Assembly (NCBI RefSeq): GCF_013372185.1
Contig: NZ_CP053830.1
Coordinates: 1,364,001-1,428,000 of the forward strand
Source of the DNA: Campylobacter lari subsp. lari
Lineage (GTDB): Bacteria; Campylobacterota; Campylobacteria; Campylobacterales; Campylobacteraceae
Reading direction: 5' to 3'
Length of the DNA stretch: 64,000 nucleotides
A model generated the notes under the pieces. That model did no database searches. It was not told the DNA's origin and saw only the letters and a program-made list of their open reading frames with translations. Position 1 is the stretch's first letter, and every line of letters starts with the position of its first letter. The translations under genes were made by a program, and so were the position numbers. This document shows, in pieces, positions 19,582-28,095 of this stretch.

Positions 19582-20232
19582 TCAATAAAGTATAATATGA
19601 ACCTTTTGAGATCCATGAACTCCAAAAACAGTGATAAGTTCAATATCTGCAGTTCTTGATGGCCCTGCTATAAACAAAATATTGCTAGGTAAAATTTCAT
19701 TTTCTTCTTTTACTAAATTCAATGCTTGGCTAATGCTTTTTACAATATTTTCTTTTTTTAATAAGACAATACAAAGCATAGGAGCCAAAGAAAGCATTCT
19801 TGGTTGAGTTTTATCAGACAAAACTAAAGCAACGCCATGTGAGCTTACTCCAACTCTTGCTTGGATGATAGAAAAATCACTATGAAAAACTTCTTTTCGT
19901 ATTTTTTCAATCTCTTGATTAAAACAAGTCTTTTTTTCGGCTTCAATTTTATTTATATCTAAATTTAAATTATCAGGATAAATAAGACTTTTATAGCCAT
20001 AACTTTTAACAATTTGATTGATTTTTTCTTCTAATTCTTCTAACGAGCTTTCTTCTACTATGTATTTATTTGCACTCATTTTTTCTTTTAACTCACTATA
20101 CATATCATCACTTGTTTTGATATGCTCTATAGGATCCATAGTCGGGATTTTTTCAAAAGATAAATGTGTATTTTTAATCTTATCCAAAATAGTTTTTTTG
20201 CTTTGTGAAGAAATTTCATTTATTCTACTCAC
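19582..20232 (-). CDS. lutC: L-lactate utilisation protein C (LutC/YkgG family)
   Basis: 216-residue cytoplasmic component of the LutABC L-lactate dehydrogenase complex, which oxidises L-lactate to pyruvate. The LUD-domain core is visible in the last half: GVSSHGVALVLSDKTQPRML and ILFIAGPSRTADIELITVFG (about 183-202). The latter, with GPSRTADIE, is the family signature also found in LutB. It begins with GTG at 20232, eight bases inside lutB, and is last in the lctP-lutABC operon. It is closed by a hairpin. Confidence 0.92.
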   Translation of the reverse strand: MSRINEISSQSKKTILDKIKNTHLSFEKIPTMDPIEHIKTSDDMYSELKEKMSANKYIVEESSLEELEEKINQIVKSYGYKSLIYPDNLNLDINKIEAEKKTCFNQEIEKIRKEVFHSDFSIIQARVGVSSHGVALVLSDKTQPRMLSLAPMLCIVLLKKENIVKSISQALNLVKEENEILPSNILFIAGPSRTADIELITVFGVHGSQKVHIILY

Positions 20233-21640
20233 ACTTTACTCCTTGCATATTTTCAAGTTCTTTATAAAGATCAAGTTTTATTTGTGGAAATTCCTTATAA
20301 GCACTCCATTTTTTAACTACTGGTAAAGAATTTTTTCCTTTTTGCAAAAGCCAATTAAAATTATGTAAATTTGCTAAAGTATTTTTCCAAATAATAGGAG
20401 TTGTAGCTACTTTTTCAAAAATCTTAAATGCCATAGCTTCAGCAGTATTTGGAGTGATATTATCAAAACTTCCTTGACCTACTTTTGCTGCTCTTAATTT
20501 GCGTATTAAATCCGCAAGAGGAATTCTTACTGGACAAACTTCAGAACATCTTCCACAAAGCGAGCAAAAAGTAAGAATATCACCATTTTCTTGCATACCA
20601 AAAAGATTAGGACTTATGACTTCTCCAATCGGCCCTGGATATACACTTTGATAAGTATGGCCGCCTATTTTATCATACACAGGACAAAAATTCATACAAG
20701 CCCCACATCTTATACAACGCAAAGCTTCATAATAATCTTCATCATTTAGCATTTTGCTTCTATTATGATCAAAAAGAATAATATGCACTTCTTTTGGGCC
20801 ATCTAAATCTCCATTTTTTCTAGGTCCTGTAATGATATTGTTATAAGTTGGTATAAATTGACCCGTAGCTGATGGAGTAAGTAAAGACACCATAGTGGCA
20901 GCATCTTCAAAGCTTTCCATAACTTTTTCTATACCACAAAGTGCTACATGTATATCACTTGCTGTGGTGCACATCCTACCATTTCCCTCATTTTCTATAA
21001 GCCAAAAAGCGCCTTCTTTAGACATAGCAAAATTTACTCCGCTAAGCCCCATTTTAAGTCCTTCAAATTCATCTCTTAAATGCTTTCTTGCAATAGAATT
21101 TAGCTTTTCTGGCTCACTTTCTAAATTAGAGCCTAATTTTTCTTGAAAAATTTTACCAATTTCATAGCGGTTCTTATGTACCGCTGGAACTACAATATGC
21201 ACGGGAGTTTCATCATTTAACTGCAATATAAGTTCGCCTAAATCTGTTTCTATGGCTTTTAAGCCTTTGGATTCTAGGTAGTGGTTTAAACCTATTTCCT
21301 CACTAGCCATAGATTTACCTTTTAGAATTTTACCGATGTTTTTTTCTACCATTAATTCATATATAATCTCACAGGCATCCTCATCAGAACTCGCCCAATG
21401 GACATTTATGCCATTTTTAGTGGCATTTTGTTCAAATTCTAAAAGCCTATCGTGTAAAGTTGATAAAGCATTGTTTTTAGCTTGCTTAGCTTTAGATCTT
21501 AGTCCTTGCCAATCATTAAATTTCTCATCTATAACTTTTAAACGATTTTTTTGCAAAGTATGCATGGCAGATCTTAAATTCTCTCGCATTTGCTTATCAT
21601 GAATTTTCACATCCACAATTTGTTCATGTGTCATTTTCAT
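20225..21640 (-). CDS. lutB: L-lactate utilisation iron-sulfur protein B
   Basis: 471-residue Fe-S subunit of the LutABC L-lactate dehydrogenase. The N-terminal LUD domain (about 60-300) is followed by two [4Fe-4S] motifs, CIRCGACMNFCPVY (309-322) and CSLCGRCSEVCPV (359-371), and a helical C-terminal region. This fits the known LutB/YkgF architecture. Ends overlap lutC; the start overlaps lutA by four bases. An alternative ATG two codons in (MTHEQ) is possible. Confidence 0.95.
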   Translation of the reverse strand: MKMTHEQIVDVKIHDKQMRENLRSAMHTLQKNRLKVIDEKFNDWQGLRSKAKQAKNNALSTLHDRLLEFEQNATKNGINVHWASSDEDACEIIYELMVEKNIGKILKGKSMASEEIGLNHYLESKGLKAIETDLGELILQLNDETPVHIVVPAVHKNRYEIGKIFQEKLGSNLESEPEKLNSIARKHLRDEFEGLKMGLSGVNFAMSKEGAFWLIENEGNGRMCTTASDIHVALCGIEKVMESFEDAATMVSLLTPSATGQFIPTYNNIITGPRKNGDLDGPKEVHIILFDHNRSKMLNDEDYYEALRCIRCGACMNFCPVYDKIGGHTYQSVYPGPIGEVISPNLFGMQENGDILTFCSLCGRCSEVCPVRIPLADLIRKLRAAKVGQGSFDNITPNTAEAMAFKIFEKVATTPIIWKNTLANLHNFNWLLQKGKNSLPVVKKWSAYKEFPQIKLDLYKELENMQGVKCE

Positions 21641-22374
21641 ATCGCAACTCCTTCAAGACGCTTGTTTAAAAAATCATACAAATGAATTCCCTTTATATCA
21701 AGCCCCATTTTACTCATCGTGCCTGCAATATTCATCAAACACCCACCATCAGAACTTAATACATATTTTACGCCTGTATTTTGGATATCTTTGATTTTTT
21801 CTTGTGCCATAGAGTTTGAAATTTGAGGCTCTTTCACAGAAAAAGTTCCTCCAAAACCACAGCATTCTTCTTCAAATTCTAGAGGAATTAATTCCACATT
21901 TTTGAGTTTTTTTAGCAGATTTTTGCTCGCTTGTATGCTTTTTTGAATTCTTAATGCATGGCAGTTAGAGTGCCAAGTCACTTTTATAGGTTCGCCTTTG
22001 TCTTCATAATCAACCTTTAAAACCTCATCTAAATACTGGCTAAGATCAATCACTCTAGAGCTAAATTCCTTTACCAAGTTAAAATGCTCATCATCTTTGA
22101 AAAGCTCTAAATAATCATGACTCATCATCCCCGCACAAGAACCGCTTGGCACTACTATAGGATAATCTTGAGTAAAAAGTTTTATATTATGCAAAGCTAT
22201 ATTTTTACTTTCTTTAAAATACCCTGAATTAAATGAGGGTTGAGAGCAGCAAGTTTGCTGCTTTTTAAATATAACCTCAACTCCCTCTCTTCTTAAAAGT
22301 CTAACCGCATTTAAAACACTTTCTTGCATTATCGCACTACCCAAACAAGTAGCAAATAAATACACTTTTTTCAT
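21637..22374 (-). CDS. lutA: L-lactate utilisation protein A (cysteine-rich CCG domains)
   Basis: About 245 residues with two cysteine-rich CCG-type domains. The first half has QQTCCSQPSFNSGYF and PSGSCAGMM; the second has WHSNCHALRIQ and EEECCGFGGTFSVKEPQIS. These bind Fe-S clusters in the GlpC/HdrB-like family and define LutA/YkgE. ATGs at 22377 and 22374 follow an AAGGA ribosome site; 22374 gives the better spacing and the natural MKKVYLFATCLG start. A TTG at 22380 is less likely. Confidence 0.94.
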   Translation of the reverse strand: MKKVYLFATCLGSAIMQESVLNAVRLLRREGVEVIFKKQQTCCSQPSFNSGYFKESKNIALHNIKLFTQDYPIVVPSGSCAGMMSHDYLELFKDDEHFNLVKEFSSRVIDLSQYLDEVLKVDYEDKGEPIKVTWHSNCHALRIQKSIQASKNLLKKLKNVELIPLEFEEECCGFGGTFSVKEPQISNSMAQEKIKDIQNTGVKYVLSSDGGCLMNIAGTMSKMGLDIKGIHLYDFLNKRLEGVAI

Positions 22375-22383
22375 CATCAATCC

Positions 22384-24039
22384 TTATTTTAAAAGCACTG
22401 CTTCAGGGATGATCCCGTGGAAGAAAAATGCTATAACAAAAGTCCAAATTCCTATTAGAATTATAAAACCTATTGAGTATTTTAAAGTAAATCTAAACAA
22501 TTCAGATTCTTTTCCTACAAGTCCAACTGCTGCACAAGCTACCGCTATACTTTGAGGAGATATCATTTTACCCACAACTCCACCAACAGAATTTGCTGCT
22601 AAAAATAAAGTTTCTGAAATTCCTAACTTTTGAGCACTAACTTGCTGTAATGTCCCAAAAAGCAAATTTGAACTAGTATCAGAACCTGTTAAAAACACAC
22701 CTATCCATCCTATGATGGGAGAAAAAAATGCATAAGCATCGCCTGTATTTGAAAAAGCAAGTCCTAAAGTAGTACTCATACCGCTATTTTTAGCTATAAA
22801 GGCAAAAGCAACTACTAAGCCTATAGTTAAGCATGGAGTGGCCATTTCTTTTAAAGTTTCCCAAAAACACTCGGTAGCTTCGTTGATTTTTATTTTCAAC
22901 ACAACAATGCTCATTAAAGCAGCCACTAAAATAGCAGTTCCTGCTTGTGCTACTAAATCTATAGTATGTGATGGAATCATTGTTTTTGTGATTTGTGGAT
23001 TAACTATATCAGGACTTATGATAGCTCCTAAGGCTTCATTAAATTTCAAAGTAAATTGCATAAAATTTAATATTCCATCTTTAGCAAATAAAGCCTTAAA
23101 CCAAGGTTGAGTCCATATAATAATGCAAATAATCAAAAGTATAAAAGGAATCCAAGCTAAAAATACTTTTTTAAATTCTAGCTTTTGTGAGTTTTCAAAG
23201 TCTTTTACATCATCTAATCTAAAAATATTTTTTGGCTTCCAAAATTTTAAAAATATCGTAGTAACAGACAAAGAAACAACCGCTGAAATAATATCTGGAA
23301 GTTCTGCGCCTAAATGATTTGAACTCCAAAATTGTGTAGCAGTAAAAGAAACGGCTGCGACAAAAATAGCAGGAAAGGTTTCTTTAACCCCTTTTAAACC
23401 ATCCATTAAAAATACTATAAAAAATGGTATAGTCAAGCTAAGAGGCACAAGCATTCTACCCACCATAGCTGAAACACCGTGCTGTTCTATACCTGCTAGA
23501 TTACTCATCGCTATGATAGGAATTCCAACTGCTCCAAAAGCTACCGGAGCGGTATTGGCTATAAGGCAAAGTCCTGCAGCGTATAATGGTCTAAGCCCAA
23601 GTCCTACAAGTAATGCAGCGGTGATAGCCACTGGCCCTCCAAAACCTATAGCACCTTCTAAAAAAGAACCAAAACAAAATCCAATCAAAATCACTTGAAT
23701 TCTATGATCTGGAGTGATACTCATAACACTTTGTTTTATCACTTCAAACGAGCCTGATTTGATAGAAAGTTTATATAAAAATATGGCCGCGATGATGATC
23801 CAAGCTATAGGCCAAATACCATTTGCAAAACCTTGTATAAAGCTAGCACCTAATAAAGAAAACGGCATATCATAAGCAAACAATGCCACAACACTTGATA
23901 AAATAAGAGTTAAAAAGCCTGCTTGATAACCTTTGAGTTTGAAAACTACAAGAGAAAGCAAAAAGCACAAAATAGGCAAAAAAGCCACCAAAGCACTTAA
24001 AAGTATGTTGTCAAATGGATTATATATTTGTTGCCACAT
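22384..24039 (-). CDS. lctP: L-lactate permease (LctP family)
   Basis: Proton-coupled lactate importer of about 551 residues with 12 or more membrane helices. Family stretches include CFGSFLEGAIGFGGPVAITA (about 130-149) and GWIGVFLTGSDTSSNLLFGT, then ANSVGGVVGKMISPQSIAVA, near 445-505. The ATG at 24039 (MWQQIYNPFDN) is chosen because AAAAGGAAAA lies just before it; an in-frame ATG at 24066 would place that site inside the gene. It leads the lut operon, so uptake and oxidation of lactate are co-regulated. Confidence 0.94.
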   Translation of the reverse strand: MWQQIYNPFDNILLSALVAFLPILCFLLSLVVFKLKGYQAGFLTLILSSVVALFAYDMPFSLLGASFIQGFANGIWPIAWIIIAAIFLYKLSIKSGSFEVIKQSVMSITPDHRIQVILIGFCFGSFLEGAIGFGGPVAITAALLVGLGLRPLYAAGLCLIANTAPVAFGAVGIPIIAMSNLAGIEQHGVSAMVGRMLVPLSLTIPFFIVFLMDGLKGVKETFPAIFVAAVSFTATQFWSSNHLGAELPDIISAVVSLSVTTIFLKFWKPKNIFRLDDVKDFENSQKLEFKKVFLAWIPFILLIICIIIWTQPWFKALFAKDGILNFMQFTLKFNEALGAIISPDIVNPQITKTMIPSHTIDLVAQAGTAILVAALMSIVVLKIKINEATECFWETLKEMATPCLTIGLVVAFAFIAKNSGMSTTLGLAFSNTGDAYAFFSPIIGWIGVFLTGSDTSSNLLFGTLQQVSAQKLGISETLFLAANSVGGVVGKMISPQSIAVACAAVGLVGKESELFRFTLKYSIGFIILIGIWTFVIAFFFHGIIPEAVLLK

Positions 24040-24315
24040 ATTTTTCCTTTTGATAAAAATTTCCAATATCTAGCTTAACAAATATTTTTATTTTTGTGTA
24101 TTTTTGTTAGAAAAAATTAACTATATGGGTATAAGAGTAACATTTCGTATAAAAATTCTCTTTTAATAAAAACAAAAATTTACACTTTACAAATAAAATA
24201 TAAAGTATTGTTTATATTTGAAACAAAATATAAATATAATAAAAATATTTATATCAAAAGTATTTTTAAATCAAATTTTTCATCACACTTTAAAGCTAAA
24301 AGCATGATTTTGCTT

Positions 24316-26313
24316 TCAACTTGGCACTATGGAGTTTTTGCGTGCGGTTTTTTGGAGTGAAAAAAGAATTAAAATCAACAAGATAGTATATGCAAATGTT
24401 ATATATACAAATATAGGATTTGTAAAATTTTGTTCATCATTAAATATCTTTCCGATAAAAGGATTTAAGATAGATATACTAATCCCCAATACTATAATCA
24501 CGATAATGTAGCTAACAACTACAAACATTAATCTTAGCGCTAATGATTTTAAATACACCAACCATAAATAAAAAATGATAAATACAAAAAATATACCTAT
24601 ATTTGAAAGGACTGCAAGACTGTCTTGACTCTTTGGTATATAAATATTTAAATAAATCAAAACAATCAATAAACCTAAAAAATATGCAACTAAATTTAAT
24701 ACACAAAATATTATTTCTTTAATACAAATTTCATTCTTAATTACCTCATAAATCTTTTTGATATTTTTCAAAATATCCCAGAAAATCATCAAAAATCCAA
24801 TTGCAATTAATCCATAATAAAATATTAGAATACACGAAGGATATTCTTGAACAAACGATGATTGGATAATGGAATTTTTTATATCTTTGAAAGCATTTGT
24901 CAAACTACTATTGTTATCTAATAGATTATCAGAATATTGATATGATTTAAGATTGTCTTCATATCCTCCCATAAAAAGAAATACACTATACAAAGCAACT
25001 AATAATACAATATTATTAAAAACTTTTAAGAAATCGGTATGATGATCACTTAATTTTCTATAAAAACCCAAAAGCAAAGAATCTATAAAATATTTTAAAT
25101 GCAATGAACTTTTTCGTGCTGTTGTCTTTGTTTCTCTATTATTCCAATTTTCTTTCAATTCTATCTCTTTACAATAAAGCTCGTATTTATGAAAATTTGA
25201 AGCTTCTAAAAGATTATTATCTTTTATCAAGGCATTTTTAACAACTCTAAAAGAATCTCTAAAGTCATTTGCAATTTTATCTAAAGATTTTTTTTCTTGT
25301 TTATTTGTATCTTTATTAAAATTTTCATATTCTTGTTTGATTTGTTTTTTTAGATCATCAAATGTAAAATTTAAAGTTATATTTAAAGCATTAAAATTAT
25401 CTTTCAAAATTATTTGAGAAAAATTTGGAGCTTTATCAAAAGTTACTCCGTAAAAACAAGCTATTTTTTCAAATTCACACTCGTGAAAATCAGCATAGCT
25501 ATAAAATTTAGAATTGTTAAAATAGGCATTATCTTCAAAACGAGCGTTTGAAAAATTTAATTTTGCTTTATTATCCTTATCTTGTTCATATCCAAATTCA
25601 CTGTCCACAAAATAAGATCTATTTTCAAATTTGTTTTTCCACAAATTTATATTTTCTATAGTGCAATTTTTTATAAAAAGATATCCTTCAAATGTGTTTT
25701 CTTGTAGATTTAAAGATATGATTTTTGTATTATTTTGCTTATCATGGCATTTTATAAAAACCAAATGGCTTAAAAATCTATTATTGTATATGCATACTCT
25801 TCTTTTAAATTTACATTGATTAAAAAATAATATTTTTTCAAAAGTAATATTTTCTAATTTTATTAATGCTTTTTCAAAAGTACAATTATAAAAATATAAA
25901 TTGGCTTTTACAATACAATCATTCTGTGATTGTTTATTATTTAAACCAACACTACATTTACTAAAAATGATATTACATTGCACATTGTTCTTATTATATA
26001 ATGAAGATATATCTAATGTTTCTTCGCAAACCATATACCATTCCTCATCATCAGAAAACAACTCATTTTTTTGTCTAAGGATTTCCTTTTTTAGTTTTAT
26101 TACTCCTGTATCACTTGGTGTGTATATATTATCCTTTTTTATTTTTAGAATCTTAGATAAATCTTCTTTAATTTTATCTTCTTTAATTTTATCTTCTTTA
26201 ATTTTATCTTCTTTAATTTTATCTTCATCAACTTCATTCTTACCATTCTGATGTGTTTTTTTACAACATTTCTCTAAAGTATGAAGTATTTTTTCAAGTG
26301 TTTCTTCTATCAT
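24316..26313 (-). CDS. Pentapeptide-repeat membrane protein, paralogue 1
   Basis: 665 residues, function unknown. N-terminal soluble part with four tandem EDKIK repeats (about 30-49). Then a right-handed-helix type pentapeptide region about 115-310, with periodic phenylalanine/leucine as in ANLYFYNCTFEKALIKLEN and FYSYADFHECEFEKIACFYG. Then a charged linker with ASNFHKYELYCKEIEL (371-386). Six hydrophobic segments follow, at about 432-450, 493-513, 533-558, 568-588, 592-618 and 633-653. It is a clear paralogue of the gene upstream, sharing the linker, the FYRKL-DHHTD motif and the C-terminal RKNSIVPS. AGGAAG precedes the ATG. It is last in a three-gene unit behind a type IIG restriction enzyme. 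A defence or membrane-signalling role is only inferred. Confidence 0.85.
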   Translation of the reverse strand: MIEETLEKILHTLEKCCKKTHQNGKNEVDEDKIKEDKIKEDKIKEDKIKEDLSKILKIKKDNIYTPSDTGVIKLKKEILRQKNELFSDDEEWYMVCEETLDISSLYNKNNVQCNIIFSKCSVGLNNKQSQNDCIVKANLYFYNCTFEKALIKLENITFEKILFFNQCKFKRRVCIYNNRFLSHLVFIKCHDKQNNTKIISLNLQENTFEGYLFIKNCTIENINLWKNKFENRSYFVDSEFGYEQDKDNKAKLNFSNARFEDNAYFNNSKFYSYADFHECEFEKIACFYGVTFDKAPNFSQIILKDNFNALNITLNFTFDDLKKQIKQEYENFNKDTNKQEKKSLDKIANDFRDSFRVVKNALIKDNNLLEASNFHKYELYCKEIELKENWNNRETKTTARKSSLHLKYFIDSLLLGFYRKLSDHHTDFLKVFNNIVLLVALYSVFLFMGGYEDNLKSYQYSDNLLDNNSSLTNAFKDIKNSIIQSSFVQEYPSCILIFYYGLIAIGFLMIFWDILKNIKKIYEVIKNEICIKEIIFCVLNLVAYFLGLLIVLIYLNIYIPKSQDSLAVLSNIGIFFVFIIFYLWLVYLKSLALRLMFVVVSYIIVIIVLGISISILNPFIGKIFNDEQNFTNPIFVYITFAYTILLILILFSLQKTARKNSIVPS
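26161..26220. repeat. 15-bp tandem repeat, four perfect copies, inside a coding region
   Basis: The unit ATCTTCTTTAATTTT occurs four times without mismatch and encodes the EDKIK repeats of the pentapeptide-repeat protein on the minus strand. Because the unit is a multiple of three, copy-number change would alter protein length without breaking the frame. Confidence 0.95.
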
Positions 26314-26329
26314 TTTATCTTCCTATATT

Positions 26330-28081
26330 TCAACTTGGCACTATGGAGTTTTTTCTAATCGTTTTTACAAAAGAATATACAACAAAGCCAAAAACAATTG
26401 TATAAATTCCACCAAGCACACTCAGTGGATCTAATATAACTCTTTTATCTGTAAAAATCCCCATAGCAGGAATAAGAATTTTCGGTGAAGTTACCATGAT
26501 AAAGAAAGTTATCACATAAGATATAGTTATAAAAAATTTTCTTATATATTGTTCACACAAAGCAAAACCAACTAAAATCAAATATAAAAAAAGTATTACA
26601 CAATTTACAAATATTATAAACAAATGATTATTTTCTATGAAAGGTTTTATATGAAAATTATAAAAGTCTAATGAAAAATACAAATGTTCTAAAACAGGCT
26701 TATAACCAAGATAACAATTAAAACCTATAATTATCGCTAAATTTAACACACCAAAAATTCCTATCACTAAAATAAGTAAATTGAAACTCTGCAGAATATC
26801 AGTATGATGATCACAAAGTTTACGATAAAAGAAAAGTTGATATTTATCTATCCATTCTTTGAAAAATATCTTATATTTTTTAGAATTTAATTCTATCTCT
26901 TTACAATAAAGCTCGTATTTATGAAAATTTGAAGCTTCTAAAAGATTATTATCTTTTATTAATACATTTTTAAAAACCCTAAAAGAATCTCTAAAATCAT
27001 TTGCAAATTTATCTAAAGATTTTTGATATTGTTCTTTTTTGTCTTCATTAAATTTTTCATATTCTTGCTTGATTTTTTTTTGTAAATCATCAAAAGCGAA
27101 ATTTAAATTTGCATTTACAGCGTTTAAATTTCCCTTGAAAATCGCTTGAGAAAAATTTGGAGTTTTGTCAAAAGTTACTCCGTAAAAACTAGCTATTTTA
27201 TTAAATTCACATGCGTGAAAATCAGCATAACTATAAAAAATAGAGTTGTCAAAATAAATATCATTTTGGAAATTTGCATTTGATAAATTTATCTTAGACT
27301 CTTTAGACTCTTTATCTCCAAAGCAGATATATTTAAAATAACATTTGTTTTTAAACTCGTTTTCATATAAATTGATATTTTCTATAACGGAATCTTGCAC
27401 AGAAAGAATCCCATTAAAATTATTTCCAAATAATTCCAAATTTGAAATCTTCGTATTGAGAATAAATTCAATGTTACTTAAAAAAGTATTATTTTGCATA
27501 TTTATGGTGTTTATAGTGCAATTTTTAAATAAAAAAGTGAAATTTTGATTTGTCTTTGTAGAATATATATAAACATGTTTTTTAAATAAAACATGTTCAA
27601 AAATAAAGTCATTTTTGATATTGACCTGAAAAATAGTGAAATGTTCATCAAAATGACAACCCAAAAAATGTATTGATTTGTCATAATATCGATTATCTGA
27701 ATGGGCTTTATTGTTAATCGAAAGTTGATTTTTTATCAATCCATTTATAAACATAAAATTAAATTTTTTTAATAACTCAGGATTTAAAATTATGCCGGAT
27801 TCAAAATTACTAACCATGAATCTTTTCGCATAAAAATCATAAGTAATATGAGTTTTATGCAATTTTAACTCTCTAGAAATAAAATTTTGAGATTGTATTA
27901 TATCTAAATAGATATTTTTACATATAGTAATAGGGTGTTTAAATATATTTCTATGATTATAATATTCAAAAGACATATAAAAATCTACCCTAAATCTTTC
28001 ATTTTGTCTTTGAGTTATTATATTTTCCAATTGGCATAGTAATTCATCTATAAAGAAAATTAAAGGCTTAAAACTAATCAT
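26330..28081 (-). CDS. Pentapeptide-repeat membrane protein, paralogue 2
   Basis: 583 residues, function unknown. The N-terminal 125 residues have no recognised domain. Pentapeptide-like repeats span about 135-330 (for example FYSYADFHACEFNKIASFYG and TFDKTPNFSQAIFKGNLNAV). The linker at about 335-425 has FRDSFRVFKNVLIKDNNLLE and ASNFHKYELYCKEIEL, nearly identical to paralogue 1. Four hydrophobic segments follow, at about 433-457, 486-508, 516-542 and 552-573, ending RKNSIVPS. It differs from paralogue 1 in the N-terminus and in having fewer membrane segments. TTAGGA precedes the ATG. It begins 14 bases after the restriction-enzyme stop and ends 16 bases before paralogue 1, indicating one transcript. 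Confidence 0.85.
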   Translation of the reverse strand: MISFKPLIFFIDELLCQLENIITQRQNERFRVDFYMSFEYYNHRNIFKHPITICKNIYLDIIQSQNFISRELKLHKTHITYDFYAKRFMVSNFESGIILNPELLKKFNFMFINGLIKNQLSINNKAHSDNRYYDKSIHFLGCHFDEHFTIFQVNIKNDFIFEHVLFKKHVYIYSTKTNQNFTFLFKNCTINTINMQNNTFLSNIEFILNTKISNLELFGNNFNGILSVQDSVIENINLYENEFKNKCYFKYICFGDKESKESKINLSNANFQNDIYFDNSIFYSYADFHACEFNKIASFYGVTFDKTPNFSQAIFKGNLNAVNANLNFAFDDLQKKIKQEYEKFNEDKKEQYQKSLDKFANDFRDSFRVFKNVLIKDNNLLEASNFHKYELYCKEIELNSKKYKIFFKEWIDKYQLFFYRKLCDHHTDILQSFNLLILVIGIFGVLNLAIIIGFNCYLGYKPVLEHLYFSLDFYNFHIKPFIENNHLFIIFVNCVILFLYLILVGFALCEQYIRKFFITISYVITFFIMVTSPKILIPAMGIFTDKRVILDPLSVLGGIYTIVFGFVVYSFVKTIRKNSIVPS

Positions 28082-28095
28082 GCTACGATCCTAAA

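Noticed and set aside
24316-28081. Qnr-like fluoroquinolone protection proteins
   Set aside because: Both have pentapeptide repeats, but the repeat part is irregular and fused to large membrane domains, unlike the small soluble Qnr proteins.
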